Positions 7,729-15,354 of a stretch of DNA of 18,078 nt are shown here, one piece after another; within the stretch, counting starts at the first letter, position 1; every line of letters starts with the position of its first letter. Origin of the DNA: Woeseiaceae bacterium (GTDB taxonomy: Bacteria; Pseudomonadota; Gammaproteobacteria; Steroidobacterales; Woeseiaceae); NCBI GenBank assembly GCA_013138675.1, contig WTCH01000067.1, forward strand, positions 1-18,078, written 5' to 3'. Both the position numbers and the translations under genes were made by a program. The notes beneath the pieces are model-generated. The model ran no database searches and was not told where the DNA came from. It worked only from the letters and a program-made list of their open reading frames with translations.

Positions 7729-8616
7729 ATGTCCAATCCGCATCAACGAAAACTGTCTTTGTCCGGCATCGATGTATCGGCATTATCGTTCGACGAATTG
7801 CAGGCACTTGTACGACAGGTTCTCGACAACAAAATTCACGGTATCTCATTTAGTCCCTACGTTGAAGGACAGGGCCCAGGCATCACGCTTGGCGAGGCAC
7901 AGATCGGCGAACGATTACGTATCATTCAGCCGTATGTGCGCTGGGTGCGCACCTTCTCGTGTACGGACGGCAACGAACTGATTCCGCAGATCGCCCAACA
8001 GATGGGACTCAAGACAATCGTCGGCGTCTGGCTCGACGATGATCGCGAGAACAACGAGACGGAACTCGCCAATGCCATCGAAATCGCCAAGAGAGGCCAT
8101 GCGGATATCCTTGCCGTTGGCAATGAAGTGTTGCTCAGGGGCGAGTTGACCGAGCAAGAGCTTATTGACTACATCACTCGTGCCAGGGAAGCGGCGCCTG
8201 GGCTGGACGTCGGATACGTCGATGCCTACTTTGAGTTCGAGGCACACCCGCGGCTGACCGCGGCGTGCGATGTCGTCTTCGCCAACTGCTACCCGTTCTG
8301 GGAAGGTTGCCCTGCCGAGCACGCCCTGTTGTATATGAAAGAGATGTACCGCTGCGCTGTCAGAGCGGCAGGCGACAAGAAAGTCATTATCAGTGAAACC
8401 GGCTGGCCTAATGTTGGGTCGCCTACCGACGGGGCGCTGCCTTCGTTTGAAAACGCCATCAAGTACTTCCTCGATACGTATCGCTGGGCTGAGGAAGATG
8501 ATATCGATGTGGTCTGGTTTTCGTCGTTCGACGAGTCGTGGAAAATTGGAGCCGAAGGCGATGTGGGCGCATTTTGGGGGCTTTGGGACAAGGATGGCCA
8601 TCCGAAGTACCACTGA
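7729..8616 (+). CDS. Cytosolic GH17-family β-1,3-glucanase or transglycosylase
   Basis: The product is 295 residues starting at the ATG at 7729, with GAAAAAGG 8 nt upstream and a 14-bp gap after the phosphorylase-like gene. It is a stand-alone (β/α)8 GH17 domain: GISFSPYVEGQGP (38-50), ILAVGNEVL (127-135) with E133 as the expected acid/base, VISETGWPNVG-type strand with E223 as the expected nucleophile, and FDESWK near the C-terminus. Both catalytic glutamates are intact. GH17 enzymes hydrolyse β-1,3-glucans or rearrange them by transglycosylation. Most are exported, but this one has no signal peptide (it begins MSNPHQRKLSLSG). Its place after the phosphorylase-like gene suggests it prepares or remodels imported oligosaccharides. 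Family assignment is strong; hydrolase versus transglycosylase cannot be decided here. Confidence 0.85.
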   Translation: MSNPHQRKLSLSGIDVSALSFDELQALVRQVLDNKIHGISFSPYVEGQGPGITLGEAQIGERLRIIQPYVRWVRTFSCTDGNELIPQIAQQMGLKTIVGVWLDDDRENNETELANAIEIAKRGHADILAVGNEVLLRGELTEQELIDYITRAREAAPGLDVGYVDAYFEFEAHPRLTAACDVVFANCYPFWEGCPAEHALLYMKEMYRCAVRAAGDKKVIISETGWPNVGSPTDGALPSFENAIKYFLDTYRWAEEDDIDVVWFSSFDESWKIGAEGDVGAFWGLWDKDGHPKYH

Positions 8617-8625
8617 TCGGCCGAC

Positions 8626-8654
8626 TAGACAGCGCTGTCATAAACAGGTTTAAT
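8626..8654 (+). promoter_or_regulatory. Promoter of the lacI-family gene
   Basis: TAGACA (8626-8631) and TTTAAT (8649-8654) are separated by 17 bp, each one base from consensus. The predicted start is near 8661, about 42 nt before the ATG. The -35 lies inside the operator at 8627-8640, implying autorepression. No terminator precedes it, so transcripts from the upstream operon can also read into this gene. Confidence 0.6.
8627..8640. promoter_or_regulatory. LacI-type operator O3 (one mismatch)
   Basis: AGACAGCGCTGTCA matches the palindrome of the other operators at 13 of 14 positions; the first base is A instead of T. It lies 63 bp upstream of the regulator's start codon and covers the likely -35 box. 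The slight degeneracy may make autorepression weaker than repression of the catabolic genes. Confidence 0.75.
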
Positions 8655-8686
8655 CCTTAATCGTTCATGTACCTTGTGATGTAAGA

Positions 8687-8700
8687 GTAAAGCGCTGCCT
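8687..8700. promoter_or_regulatory. Possible degenerate second operator before lacI
   Basis: GTAAAGCGCTGCCT keeps the AGCGCTG core of the operator but matches only 9 of 14 positions. It sits 2 bp before the regulator's ATG, where a Shine-Dalgarno sequence would be expected but none is clear. It could be a weak auxiliary site or chance. Confidence 0.2.
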
Positions 8701-8702
8701 CG

Positions 8703-9740
8703 ATGCCCAAAGCCACAATAGACGACGTTGCCGAACTTGCCGGCGTTTCGATAAAGACGGTTTCGCGCGTGTTCAATCGTGAACCGAACGTGAGAGAATC
8801 GACTCGCGATAAAGTCCAACGGGCAATCTCGGAACTCAATTATCAGCCCAATAAAGCGGCACAAAATCTCGCCGGCCATCGCTCACGGCTAATTGTCTTG
8901 ATCTATGATGACCCGAGCGCCTACGAAATTCCCAGCGCCGGTTTCATCATTCGCATGCAGGAAGGTGCGCTGCGCGCATGCAGGACAGCGAACTACGAAT
9001 TGCTGATTCACCCCTGCCGCTATCGTATCAAGGACGTCGCGAAAGAAATGAAAGCGCTGATCGAACAGGTGCGGCCCGATGGCATCGTGCTCGCGGCGCC
9101 ACTTTCCAATGTGCGCAAGATAGTCACAGCCATAGAAGAAACCGACACACCGCTTGTGCGCGTGTCGCCAGGCAAGACGAACGGCAAGCTATTTTCTGTC
9201 GCGACTAACGATCGCGAGGTTTGTGCCGAGATGACGCGTTTCCTCGCCTCGCTCGGTCACAAGAAAATCGCCTTTATCATGGGGCATCCCGAGCACAAGG
9301 CGGTTGGCAACCGTTTTCTCGGTTACAAAGACGGTCTCGAACAGAGCGGGCTGAGTTTTTCTGAAGACCTGGTCGCCTCAGGCGATAACTCGATCCTGTC
9401 CGGGGAAGCGTGCGCTGCAACGCTTCTCAAGCGCAAGGATCGGCCGACTGCGATCTTCGCCGCCAACGACGATATGGCAGCCGGCGTAATTCGTGTCGCT
9501 GATCGTCTCAATATAGAGGTGCCTGGGCAGCTGTCTGTGGCTGGGTGCGACGATATTGCGCTGGCACAGCAGATCTACCCGGCGCTGACTACGATCAATC
9601 AGCCGTTGGCCGCCATGGCTGACCAGGCCGTGATGTTGCTGATCGACTCTGCCCGCAAGAGTCGGACGACGCAGGAAACCGCCGTCGTCCCTGCCACTCT
9701 CAAGGTGAGAGAGTCAACCGGCCCTGCGCCGAAGGACTAG
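8703..9740 (+). CDS. LacI-family transcriptional regulator of the glucan locus
   Basis: The product is 345 residues, normal for LacI/GalR. Residues 4-25 form the helix-turn-helix (ATIDDVAELAGVSIKTVSRV), with T19-V20-S21-R22 at the recognition helix. The hinge helix is PNKAAQNLAG (49-58), with L56 at the position that intercalates in the operator. A periplasmic-binding-protein-like effector domain follows from about 62 to the end, with the typical AIFAANDDMAAGV and VAGCDDI segments. It is the last gene of the plus-strand run and has its own promoter with an operator. It is the only regulator in the window and its family's operator type (central CG palindrome) precedes all units, so it is the likely repressor. 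The effector is probably a glucan breakdown product; identity unknown. It ends 9 bp before the convergent GH16 gene. Confidence 0.93.
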   Translation: MPKATIDDVAELAGVSIKTVSRVFNREPNVRESTRDKVQRAISELNYQPNKAAQNLAGHRSRLIVLIYDDPSAYEIPSAGFIIRMQEGALRACRTANYELLIHPCRYRIKDVAKEMKALIEQVRPDGIVLAAPLSNVRKIVTAIEETDTPLVRVSPGKTNGKLFSVATNDREVCAEMTRFLASLGHKKIAFIMGHPEHKAVGNRFLGYKDGLEQSGLSFSEDLVASGDNSILSGEACAATLLKRKDRPTAIFAANDDMAAGVIRVADRLNIEVPGQLSVAGCDDIALAQQIYPALTTINQPLAAMADQAVMLLIDSARKSRTTQETAVVPATLKVRESTGPAPKD

Positions 9741-9749
9741 CGGAGCAGA

Positions 9750-10682
9750 TCAGGGCTCGCCCGAGTAGACCCTGACGTAATCGACTTCCATCGTGACCGG
9801 AAACACGGTCGCCGCATCCGGTGCCCCGGGCCAGTTGCCGCCTACAGCAACATTAAGAAGAATATAGAACCGCTCATCAAACGGCGCCGGGAATGGCGCC
9901 GCAGTGCTCGACCATGAGTTTTGCATTGCAAATAAAATGTCGTCGACGTACCAACGCATCTCCGTCGCATCCCATTCGAACGCGTAGATGTGAAACTCGG
10001 CCGTTGCATCCGTCGCCACTTCGTAACCACTACCGCTCGATGTATTGTTCGGCCACTCGCCACCGTAGTGAAGCGTCCCGTGGACCGTGTTGCCGCCCGA
10101 TGCGCCGAGATTAACCGCCTCCATGACATCGATCTCTCCCGAGGCGGCCCAGGTGCCATAGACATCGTCCTGCGGCAGCATCCAGAACGCGGGCCAGATA
10201 CCCTGCCCGCCTGGCAATTTCATGCGAGCCTCGATTCGGCCGTAACGAAACGCGAAGCGGTCTCGCGTGATCAGTCTCGCCGACGTGTAATTCTTGCCGT
10301 TCGACACCTCGTTGCGCGCCGTAATCACGAGGTTGCCGTTTTCGAGCTGCGCGCTGTCCGGCAAGTACCACTGCAATTCGTTGTTGCCCCAGCCCGGGAT
10401 GCCGTACTGGGAACCATCGCCCGCCTCGAAGAACCAGCTCTCGGGGTCGAGCTGTTCTGCATCGAATTCGTCGCTCCATACCAGCGTCAGCGTGTCGCCG
10501 GGAGATACCGCAGAATTGTCGGCGGTGACCAACGTCGGGTTGTTGATATTGACGTTGGATCCTGTCGGTGGCGGGGGCGGCGGGTTCGTTGGCGGATTAT
10601 TGTTACCTCCACCACCGCCTCCGCAGGCAGCCAGTCCCACAACCATCAGGATCGACACCAGGAGCTGCTTGCTCGTTTTCAT
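9750..10682 (-). CDS. GH16 laminarinase-like lipoprotein (endo-β-1,3-glucanase)
   Basis: The product is 310 residues. A lipoprotein signal ends LAAC with the lipidated cysteine at C20; G21 after it favours outer-membrane sorting. A low-complexity tether of Gly, Asn and Pro covers about 21-43. The catalytic β-sandwich runs from about 60 to the end: VWSDEF (68-73), IWPAFWMLP (162-170) and the GH16 signature GEIDVMEAVN (182-191). E183 is the expected nucleophile, D185 the assisting residue and E188 the acid/base, in the ExDxxE form with a methionine bulge typical of laminarinases. The C-terminal VDYVRVY is also characteristic. It is third in a minus-strand operon, with only 3 nt after the preceding stop. 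Endo-cleavage of β-1,3 (or mixed 1,3/1,4) glucan at the cell surface is the expected role. Confidence 0.93.
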   Translation of the reverse strand: MKTSKQLLVSILMVVGLAACGGGGGGNNNPPTNPPPPPPTGSNVNINNPTLVTADNSAVSPGDTLTLVWSDEFDAEQLDPESWFFEAGDGSQYGIPGWGNNELQWYLPDSAQLENGNLVITARNEVSNGKNYTSARLITRDRFAFRYGRIEARMKLPGGQGIWPAFWMLPQDDVYGTWAASGEIDVMEAVNLGASGGNTVHGTLHYGGEWPNNTSSGSGYEVATDATAEFHIYAFEWDATEMRWYVDDILFAMQNSWSSTAAPFPAPFDERFYILLNVAVGGNWPGAPDAATVFPVTMEVDYVRVYSGEP

Positions 10683-10685
10683 TTC

Positions 10686-12947
10686 TTACTTCGCCATTAC
10701 TTGCTTCGGCGTGCGATCCACGTTGAACAGTCCCCAGTGCTTCTCCGCACCGAGCGGATCGTTTTCATCGCCCTTCCATGGCTCATCGAACGCCTCGAAA
10801 AAAAACACGGTCGTGTTTGTCGCAGTCGCCCAGTCCCTGAGTTCATTGAAATACGTCAGCTGAGCAGCCTCGTTGGCGCGATCGCCGAACTCGTTTGCCG
10901 CCGTCGCCCACCCGGCCTCCAGGATGGCGATCGGCTTTCCGGGAAGCGCATTACGCACGCCATCGATATTCTGCACGGTGTAGGCCAACCCCTCGCCGAT
11001 CGACTTGTCCTCCCAAACCGGGTACGTGTGTACACCGATGAAGTCGACTTCAGCGGCCAGTGGCGCGCCGTCGCGTATCCACCACTCGTAGTTGTCGGCG
11101 ACGGTCACGGGTTGATCGATCGCCGCTTTGACTCGGCGAACGTACTCGATCACCTTTTCCAACGGCACCATATGGTCGTTCCAGTCGACGAGGGCCTCGT
11201 TGCCGACATTAACGGCGACGATGATGTCGTCAAACTCTGCCGCCATTTCTATGCCGCGCTCTACCTGGGCCACATTCCTCAGGACATTGGCGGCCAATTC
11301 ATCATCCGGTATTGGCTCATTCAGCCAGGGGCAGCCCTCGTGATTGCTGAACTCGGCCCTGAGCCAGATACCGAGCAGCACCTTGACCGGCAGATCATGC
11401 TCTCGAATCAGTTGCAGTGTTCTTTGCGTATTCTCATCGGAGTCGTACATCCGAATGAGCTTGAAATCATTCGCAAGCAGGATCTCGAGGTCCTCGAGTA
11501 TTTCCTCGTCACTCGGATTATTGGCGCCAAAGCCGCGGTCCGGATGCTGGCCTGCGCGAAAACCGGAGTAGGCAACGGCCATGATTTCATCAGCGAGCAG
11601 GCTGTCTGCGCTCTGAACAGATGTGGCCTCGACGAGGAACGGTATGTTGGCATGTGCGGCATGGCCGTGGTCATCGTACGCGTAGGCGAACAGCCGGTAC
11701 CTGCCCGGCTCCGGCGCCGTCAGATGAGTGGCTGCGGCATCAGGATCCGACAGAAAGTCTTCGACATTATCGATGGCTTTTTCAAAGTCGCCACCTTCTG
11801 CGGCGTCACCGCTTTCGGCCTTGACCTCCCATCGGAAAGTCAGCTGGTCGCCCTCGTGATCGAATACATCGAACTCGGCGTCGTAGGATTGCCCTTGCAG
11901 AAGAGTGACGCTTTCCTTGTGGGTCTTGCCGTCTAGCAACATCGACCTGACTTGCGGCGTGCGATTGGCCGGCCAATCCCCATTCCAGATGTAATGCATC
12001 GCGTCGACCGCCTCGGTTTCCTCACCCGCCTCGGTAAACAGACCGAACCAGGTAGGAGTACGCTCCTGCTTCTGGCCCCACAGAAATACATAGTTGCCAA
12101 TCAGCTGTCCCTCGAGCGAACTCAGGATCTCGCGGTGTGCGCGCAGAATAACGTCAGCCTTTTCGGTGCTCGTCAGTTCGGCCGACACGCCCCAGGAGGT
12201 TGTCTCCATCTCCCAGTAGCCGATCGTGCCCCACTCCGTCACCATGAATGGTTCGGTAAAACCGAGCCTCTCAATCTCGTCGCGCAATCCGAACAGGCTC
12301 CCGTACATCTGGAAGCTGATGAAATCGAGATCGGGTGCGCGGGCCTGAATTTCTCCGATGACATCCGGCTTAAAGCCCGAAAGCGTTGTGGTCGTTGGGT
12401 GATTTGGGTCCAACTCATGAATCATTGCCGCCACATCATTTACAGCGTCGTAAACGGCCGGGTTGGTATAACTGTGATTCAGCTCATTGCCGATAATCCA
12501 TGCCAGCAACGCCGGATGGTCGCGGTACTTGATGACGTCGTCACGAAAAACTTCGAGTTGCGCTGCGACAGCGTCCGGGTCGTTGTAGTCAAAGCCGTGC
12601 CGTTCCGCACGCATTGGCAACCCAAGCGCGACAGTGACGCCATGCTCATGCGCAGAATCCAGCAGCGCCGTGACATCCTGGTACTCGCCGGTCGTGGTCC
12701 AGTTACGAATCGAGTTGCCGCCATGCGAGGCGAATCGTTCGATATCGTCGATTCCCATGCCGGCACCCTTGATCACATAGGGATCGCCGCCACGCATGAG
12801 CTGGTAGCCCGTGTCGGTTGGTACAATTTCTACTTTAATAGGCCTCATAGCCTCTGATGGTCCGGGTGAACAGGAAACCGTCGTCCACATGATGAACGCC
12901 AATCCGATCAGTGTGGTGGTGAATTTGTTTCGTGTCCTTTGTTGCAT
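10686..12947 (-). CDS. Two-catalytic-domain lipoprotein: clan GH-A barrel + Ig-like domain + GH17
   Basis: I chose the ATG at 12947 (753 residues) over an adjacent in-frame TTG at 12950. A hydrophobic leader ends TTVSC with a probable lipidated C26; the lipobox is not canonical, so an ordinary signal peptide remains possible. Domain 1 (about 40-325) is a clan GH-A (β/α)8 barrel related to GH2 and GH5 catalytic domains: LLAWIIGNELN with acid/base E155 and FMVTEWG with nucleophile E238. Domain 2 (about 330-440) is Ig/PKD-like (DHEGDQLTFRWEV, YAYDDHGHAA). Domain 3 (about 455-753) is GH17: VNVGNEALV with E584 and AILEAGWAT with E677, then FFEAFDEPWKG. All four catalytic glutamates are present. 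It is second in the operon, 21 nt after the GH3 stop and 3 nt before GH16. GH17 suggests β-1,3-glucan; the specificity of domain 1 is unknown. Confidence 0.85.
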   Translation of the reverse strand: MQQRTRNKFTTTLIGLAFIMWTTVSCSPGPSEAMRPIKVEIVPTDTGYQLMRGGDPYVIKGAGMGIDDIERFASHGGNSIRNWTTTGEYQDVTALLDSAHEHGVTVALGLPMRAERHGFDYNDPDAVAAQLEVFRDDVIKYRDHPALLAWIIGNELNHSYTNPAVYDAVNDVAAMIHELDPNHPTTTTLSGFKPDVIGEIQARAPDLDFISFQMYGSLFGLRDEIERLGFTEPFMVTEWGTIGYWEMETTSWGVSAELTSTEKADVILRAHREILSSLEGQLIGNYVFLWGQKQERTPTWFGLFTEAGEETEAVDAMHYIWNGDWPANRTPQVRSMLLDGKTHKESVTLLQGQSYDAEFDVFDHEGDQLTFRWEVKAESGDAAEGGDFEKAIDNVEDFLSDPDAAATHLTAPEPGRYRLFAYAYDDHGHAAHANIPFLVEATSVQSADSLLADEIMAVAYSGFRAGQHPDRGFGANNPSDEEILEDLEILLANDFKLIRMYDSDENTQRTLQLIREHDLPVKVLLGIWLRAEFSNHEGCPWLNEPIPDDELAANVLRNVAQVERGIEMAAEFDDIIVAVNVGNEALVDWNDHMVPLEKVIEYVRRVKAAIDQPVTVADNYEWWIRDGAPLAAEVDFIGVHTYPVWEDKSIGEGLAYTVQNIDGVRNALPGKPIAILEAGWATAANEFGDRANEAAQLTYFNELRDWATATNTTVFFFEAFDEPWKGDENDPLGAEKHWGLFNVDRTPKQVMAK

Positions 12948-12968
12948 CAATGCTCGCTCGCCCTGGCG

Positions 12969-15263
12969 TCACTCGGCTATGCGAAAGCCGGTACGCAGCT
13001 CGGTTTCGGAGCTACCGCCAATCCAGACGTGGAACTCGCCCGGTTCAGTGATGAGCTGCGCGTCGCGTCCGTAGAACGCAAGGTCGTCAGTATGCACCTT
13101 GAAGTCGACGGTTACAGTCTGCCCGGGTTCGACGCGCACACGTTGAAACCCTTTTAGTTCCCTGACGGGTCGTGTCACGTTGGCGACCGGATCGCGAATA
13201 TACAGCTGCACGACTTCATCGGCGGCGACCTCGCCGTCATTGGACAGGTCCGCGCTGATTGTAATTGTGTCACCAAGACCAATCTCATCGGCACTGACGC
13301 GAATGTTGTCATAGCGATACTTCGCATACGACAGGCCGTATCCAAAAGGAAACAGCGGCTTGTAACCAGCATCGAGATGATAGGCCGTATTACCCACCGA
13401 CGTTTGTCTCGCCCCAACCGGAATGTCATCAATAAGCACGGTTGTTTCAGGAATCGGCGGTTTCCCCGTGTTTTTGTGGTTGTAGTAGATCGGCACCTGG
13501 CCGACCATGCGCGGAAATGTCGCCGGCAGCTTGCCTGAAGGCGATTCGACGCCTGACAACAGATCGGCTATTGCGGGCCCACCCATAGTGCCCGGATGCC
13601 AGGCGAACAGAATGGCGTCAACATGGTCGACAATATTGCTCAATGTCAGCGGCCGGCCAGCAAGAATGACGGCGACAACCGTTGTCCCTGTAGCCTTGAC
13701 GCGCCGCACGAGTTCCGCCTGGTCGCCGGGCAAATCGATGTCTGCCCGTGAATGCGCCTCGCCCGAGAGGATCGACTCCTCACCCAGAAACAGGACTGCA
13801 ACGTCGGACTCACGTGCTGCATCGACAGCCTCGTCAAACGCAGGACTCACCTTGCTGCGTGAAGTCTCCATCGCCCGCACAAAACGTATGGATACTTTGT
13901 CACCGAGTTGATCTCTTATTGCCGCCAGCGGCGTGACACTGAGTTCGGGTTCACCGTCGAAAATCCAGGTGCCCAACTGTTCGTACGGTGCGTCGGCCAG
14001 CGGTCCGATGACTGCCAGCGATGAAACACGGTCCTTTGATAACGGCAACACGTCGCCATCATTCTTGAGCATCACCACACTTTGCAACGCAGCTTTCCTT
14101 GCCGTTTCCAGTGCCTCGTCGCTCGCGAGCGGCGGTAGCCGACTCGGATCGGTATACGGATTTTCAAACAGGCCGAGCTTAAACTTGATACGCAAGATAT
14201 TAGCTACGCGGGTATCGATAGTGTCCACGCTCACTCGACCGTCTTCGACAAGGCTTTCGAGGTGGCTAACGTAGGCATCACCCGCCATTTCCATATCGAC
14301 ACCTGCGGTTACTGCCATATGCGCCGATTCACGATCATTCTCCGTCAGGCCATGGACCTGCAATTGGCGCACCGAGTCCCAGTCGCTGACTACGAAACCG
14401 TCGAAGCCCCACTCGTCACGAAGCACCTGACGCAACAGAAACTCATTGCCCGTAGCCGGCACACCATCGAGATCGCTGAACGATGTCATGAACGTGGTTA
14501 CGCCGACATCGACGGCAGCCTTGAACGGCTCAAGGTAAACATTGCGTAGTTCGTTTTCCGGTATGTTTGTCACGGAGTAGTCACGCCCGGCTTCACTCGC
14601 ACCATAACCAGCAAAATGTTTGGCACACGCGGCAATGGTTCCGGCAGCCGTGAGGTCGTCCCCCTGAAAGCCCTGCACCATGGCGGCGCCGAGGACACCA
14701 GTAAGATAGGGATCTTCACCCAGACTTTCAGCAATACGCCCCCAACGTGCATCGCGCGAGATGTCGATCATTGGCGCGAAGGTCCAGTTAATACCCGCCG
14801 TTGCCGCTTCGAGCGCCGCAACGCGCGCGCCGTCTCGCACAATATCGGGGTTGAAACTCGCGGCCTGTCCCAATGGAATTGGCATAATGGTCCTGAAGCC
14901 GTGGATAACGTCGCGACCAACAATCAGCGGAATGCCGAGGCGGCTTTCTTCAACGGCAATCCGTTGCAACTCATTGATGATCTCGACATCGGCTACGTTG
15001 AGTACGGAACCGACTTTGCCAGCACGCAGCGCATCGCCGAGGTAATCCGGTGCGTGGCCGTCACTCGCATTGAGTTGGCTCATCTGGCCAATCTTCTCTA
15101 CAAGCGTCATTTGCTCGAGCAACGTCTCCACACGTTGCTCGATATCGTCAGATTCTCTCCTCGATTCGGCGATCGTGGCACTCATAGTTGTCATCCACCA
15201 AAGGCCACAGCATGCAGCCAGAAATACTCTTACCTCAGGACGTGAGATGGCTTGTCCCCCCAT
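12969..15263 (-). CDS. Exported GH3 β-glucosidase (BglX-like)
   Basis: The product is 764 residues, the usual size for three-domain BglX-type enzymes. A hydrophobic leader (about 11-32) suggests export to the periplasm; it contains a CC pair (18-19) but no clear lipobox. The N-terminal TIM barrel has EKIGQM (56-61), GRDVIHGF (116-123), AKHFAGYG (214-221) and the GH3 nucleophile motif VVSDWDS with D294. The second α/β domain contains VVMLKNDGDVLPL and the acid/base region FLGEESILSGE. The C-terminal fibronectin-III-like domain ends the protein (PFGYGLSY onwards). It is the first gene of the minus-strand operon with the two lipoprotein glucanases and starts opposite the permease operon. It would release glucose from the non-reducing ends of oligosaccharides; preference for β-1,3 is inferred from context. 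Confidence 0.93.
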   Translation of the reverse strand: MGGQAISRPEVRVFLAACCGLWWMTTMSATIAESRRESDDIEQRVETLLEQMTLVEKIGQMSQLNASDGHAPDYLGDALRAGKVGSVLNVADVEIINELQRIAVEESRLGIPLIVGRDVIHGFRTIMPIPLGQAASFNPDIVRDGARVAALEAATAGINWTFAPMIDISRDARWGRIAESLGEDPYLTGVLGAAMVQGFQGDDLTAAGTIAACAKHFAGYGASEAGRDYSVTNIPENELRNVYLEPFKAAVDVGVTTFMTSFSDLDGVPATGNEFLLRQVLRDEWGFDGFVVSDWDSVRQLQVHGLTENDRESAHMAVTAGVDMEMAGDAYVSHLESLVEDGRVSVDTIDTRVANILRIKFKLGLFENPYTDPSRLPPLASDEALETARKAALQSVVMLKNDGDVLPLSKDRVSSLAVIGPLADAPYEQLGTWIFDGEPELSVTPLAAIRDQLGDKVSIRFVRAMETSRSKVSPAFDEAVDAARESDVAVLFLGEESILSGEAHSRADIDLPGDQAELVRRVKATGTTVVAVILAGRPLTLSNIVDHVDAILFAWHPGTMGGPAIADLLSGVESPSGKLPATFPRMVGQVPIYYNHKNTGKPPIPETTVLIDDIPVGARQTSVGNTAYHLDAGYKPLFPFGYGLSYAKYRYDNIRVSADEIGLGDTITISADLSNDGEVAADEVVQLYIRDPVANVTRPVRELKGFQRVRVEPGQTVTVDFKVHTDDLAFYGRDAQLITEPGEFHVWIGGSSETELRTGFRIAE

Positions 15264-15304
15264 ATCCGGCTGTAACGCCAGTCACTTAGCCGCGCCGTAG
15301 CGAG

Positions 15305-15333
15305 CTTGTAGCGCCGTTTGACAGCGCTGTCAG
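15305..15333 (-). promoter_or_regulatory. Promoter of the GH3-GH17-GH16 operon
   Basis: On the minus strand CTGACA (15333-15328) and TACAAG (15310-15305) are 17 bp apart; they match consensus at 5 and 4 of 6 positions. The start of transcription would be near 15298, about 35 nt before the ATG. The -35 is contained in the operator arm, as at the other promoters of the locus. Confidence 0.5.
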
Positions 15334-15339
15334 TATAAT
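15311..15339 (+). promoter_or_regulatory. Probable promoter of the permease operon, giving a very short leader
   Basis: A perfect TATAAT (15334-15339) directly follows operator O4. At 17 bp upstream the -35 position reads GCGCCG, a poor match; the TTGACA at 15318-15323 is only 10 bp away, too close to serve this -10. Transcription would start near 15346, leaving a leader of about 9 nt before the ATG at 15355 and no Shine-Dalgarno sequence. The -10 is clear; the -35 is not. Confidence 0.45.
15319..15332. promoter_or_regulatory. LacI-type operator O4 (perfect palindrome)
   Basis: A perfect TGACAGCGCTGTCA lies between the divergent GH3 and permease operons, 23 bp before the permease ATG and 56 bp before the GH3 ATG. 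One site can cover promoter elements of both directions. Confidence 0.85.
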
Positions 15340-15354
15340 ACACGATGCCCCACA

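Noticed and set aside
7915..8613. A 232-codon minus-strand frame opposite the GH17 gene
   Set aside because: It is the complement of a gene with both catalytic glutamates in place; no domain is recognisable in the antisense product.
8617..8624. TCGGCCGA palindrome just after the GH17 stop, considered as a terminator
   Set aside because: Only 4 bp per arm with no loop and no following T-run.
10555..10640. Low-complexity Gly/Asn/Pro-coding tract, considered as a repeat element
   Set aside because: It encodes the flexible tether after the lipoprotein cysteine of GH16, a normal feature of surface lipoproteins, and has no regular DNA repeat unit.
9990..11936. A 648-codon open frame on the plus strand, opposite the GH16 and GH-A/GH17 genes
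   Set aside because: It crosses the junction of two well-supported minus-strand genes, its product has no recognisable domain, and long antisense frames are common in GC-rich coding DNA.
11952..12857. A 301-codon plus-strand frame opposite the GH-A domain
   Set aside because: It lies wholly within a gene whose protein has intact catalytic motifs; its own product resembles nothing and has no ribosome binding site or promoter.
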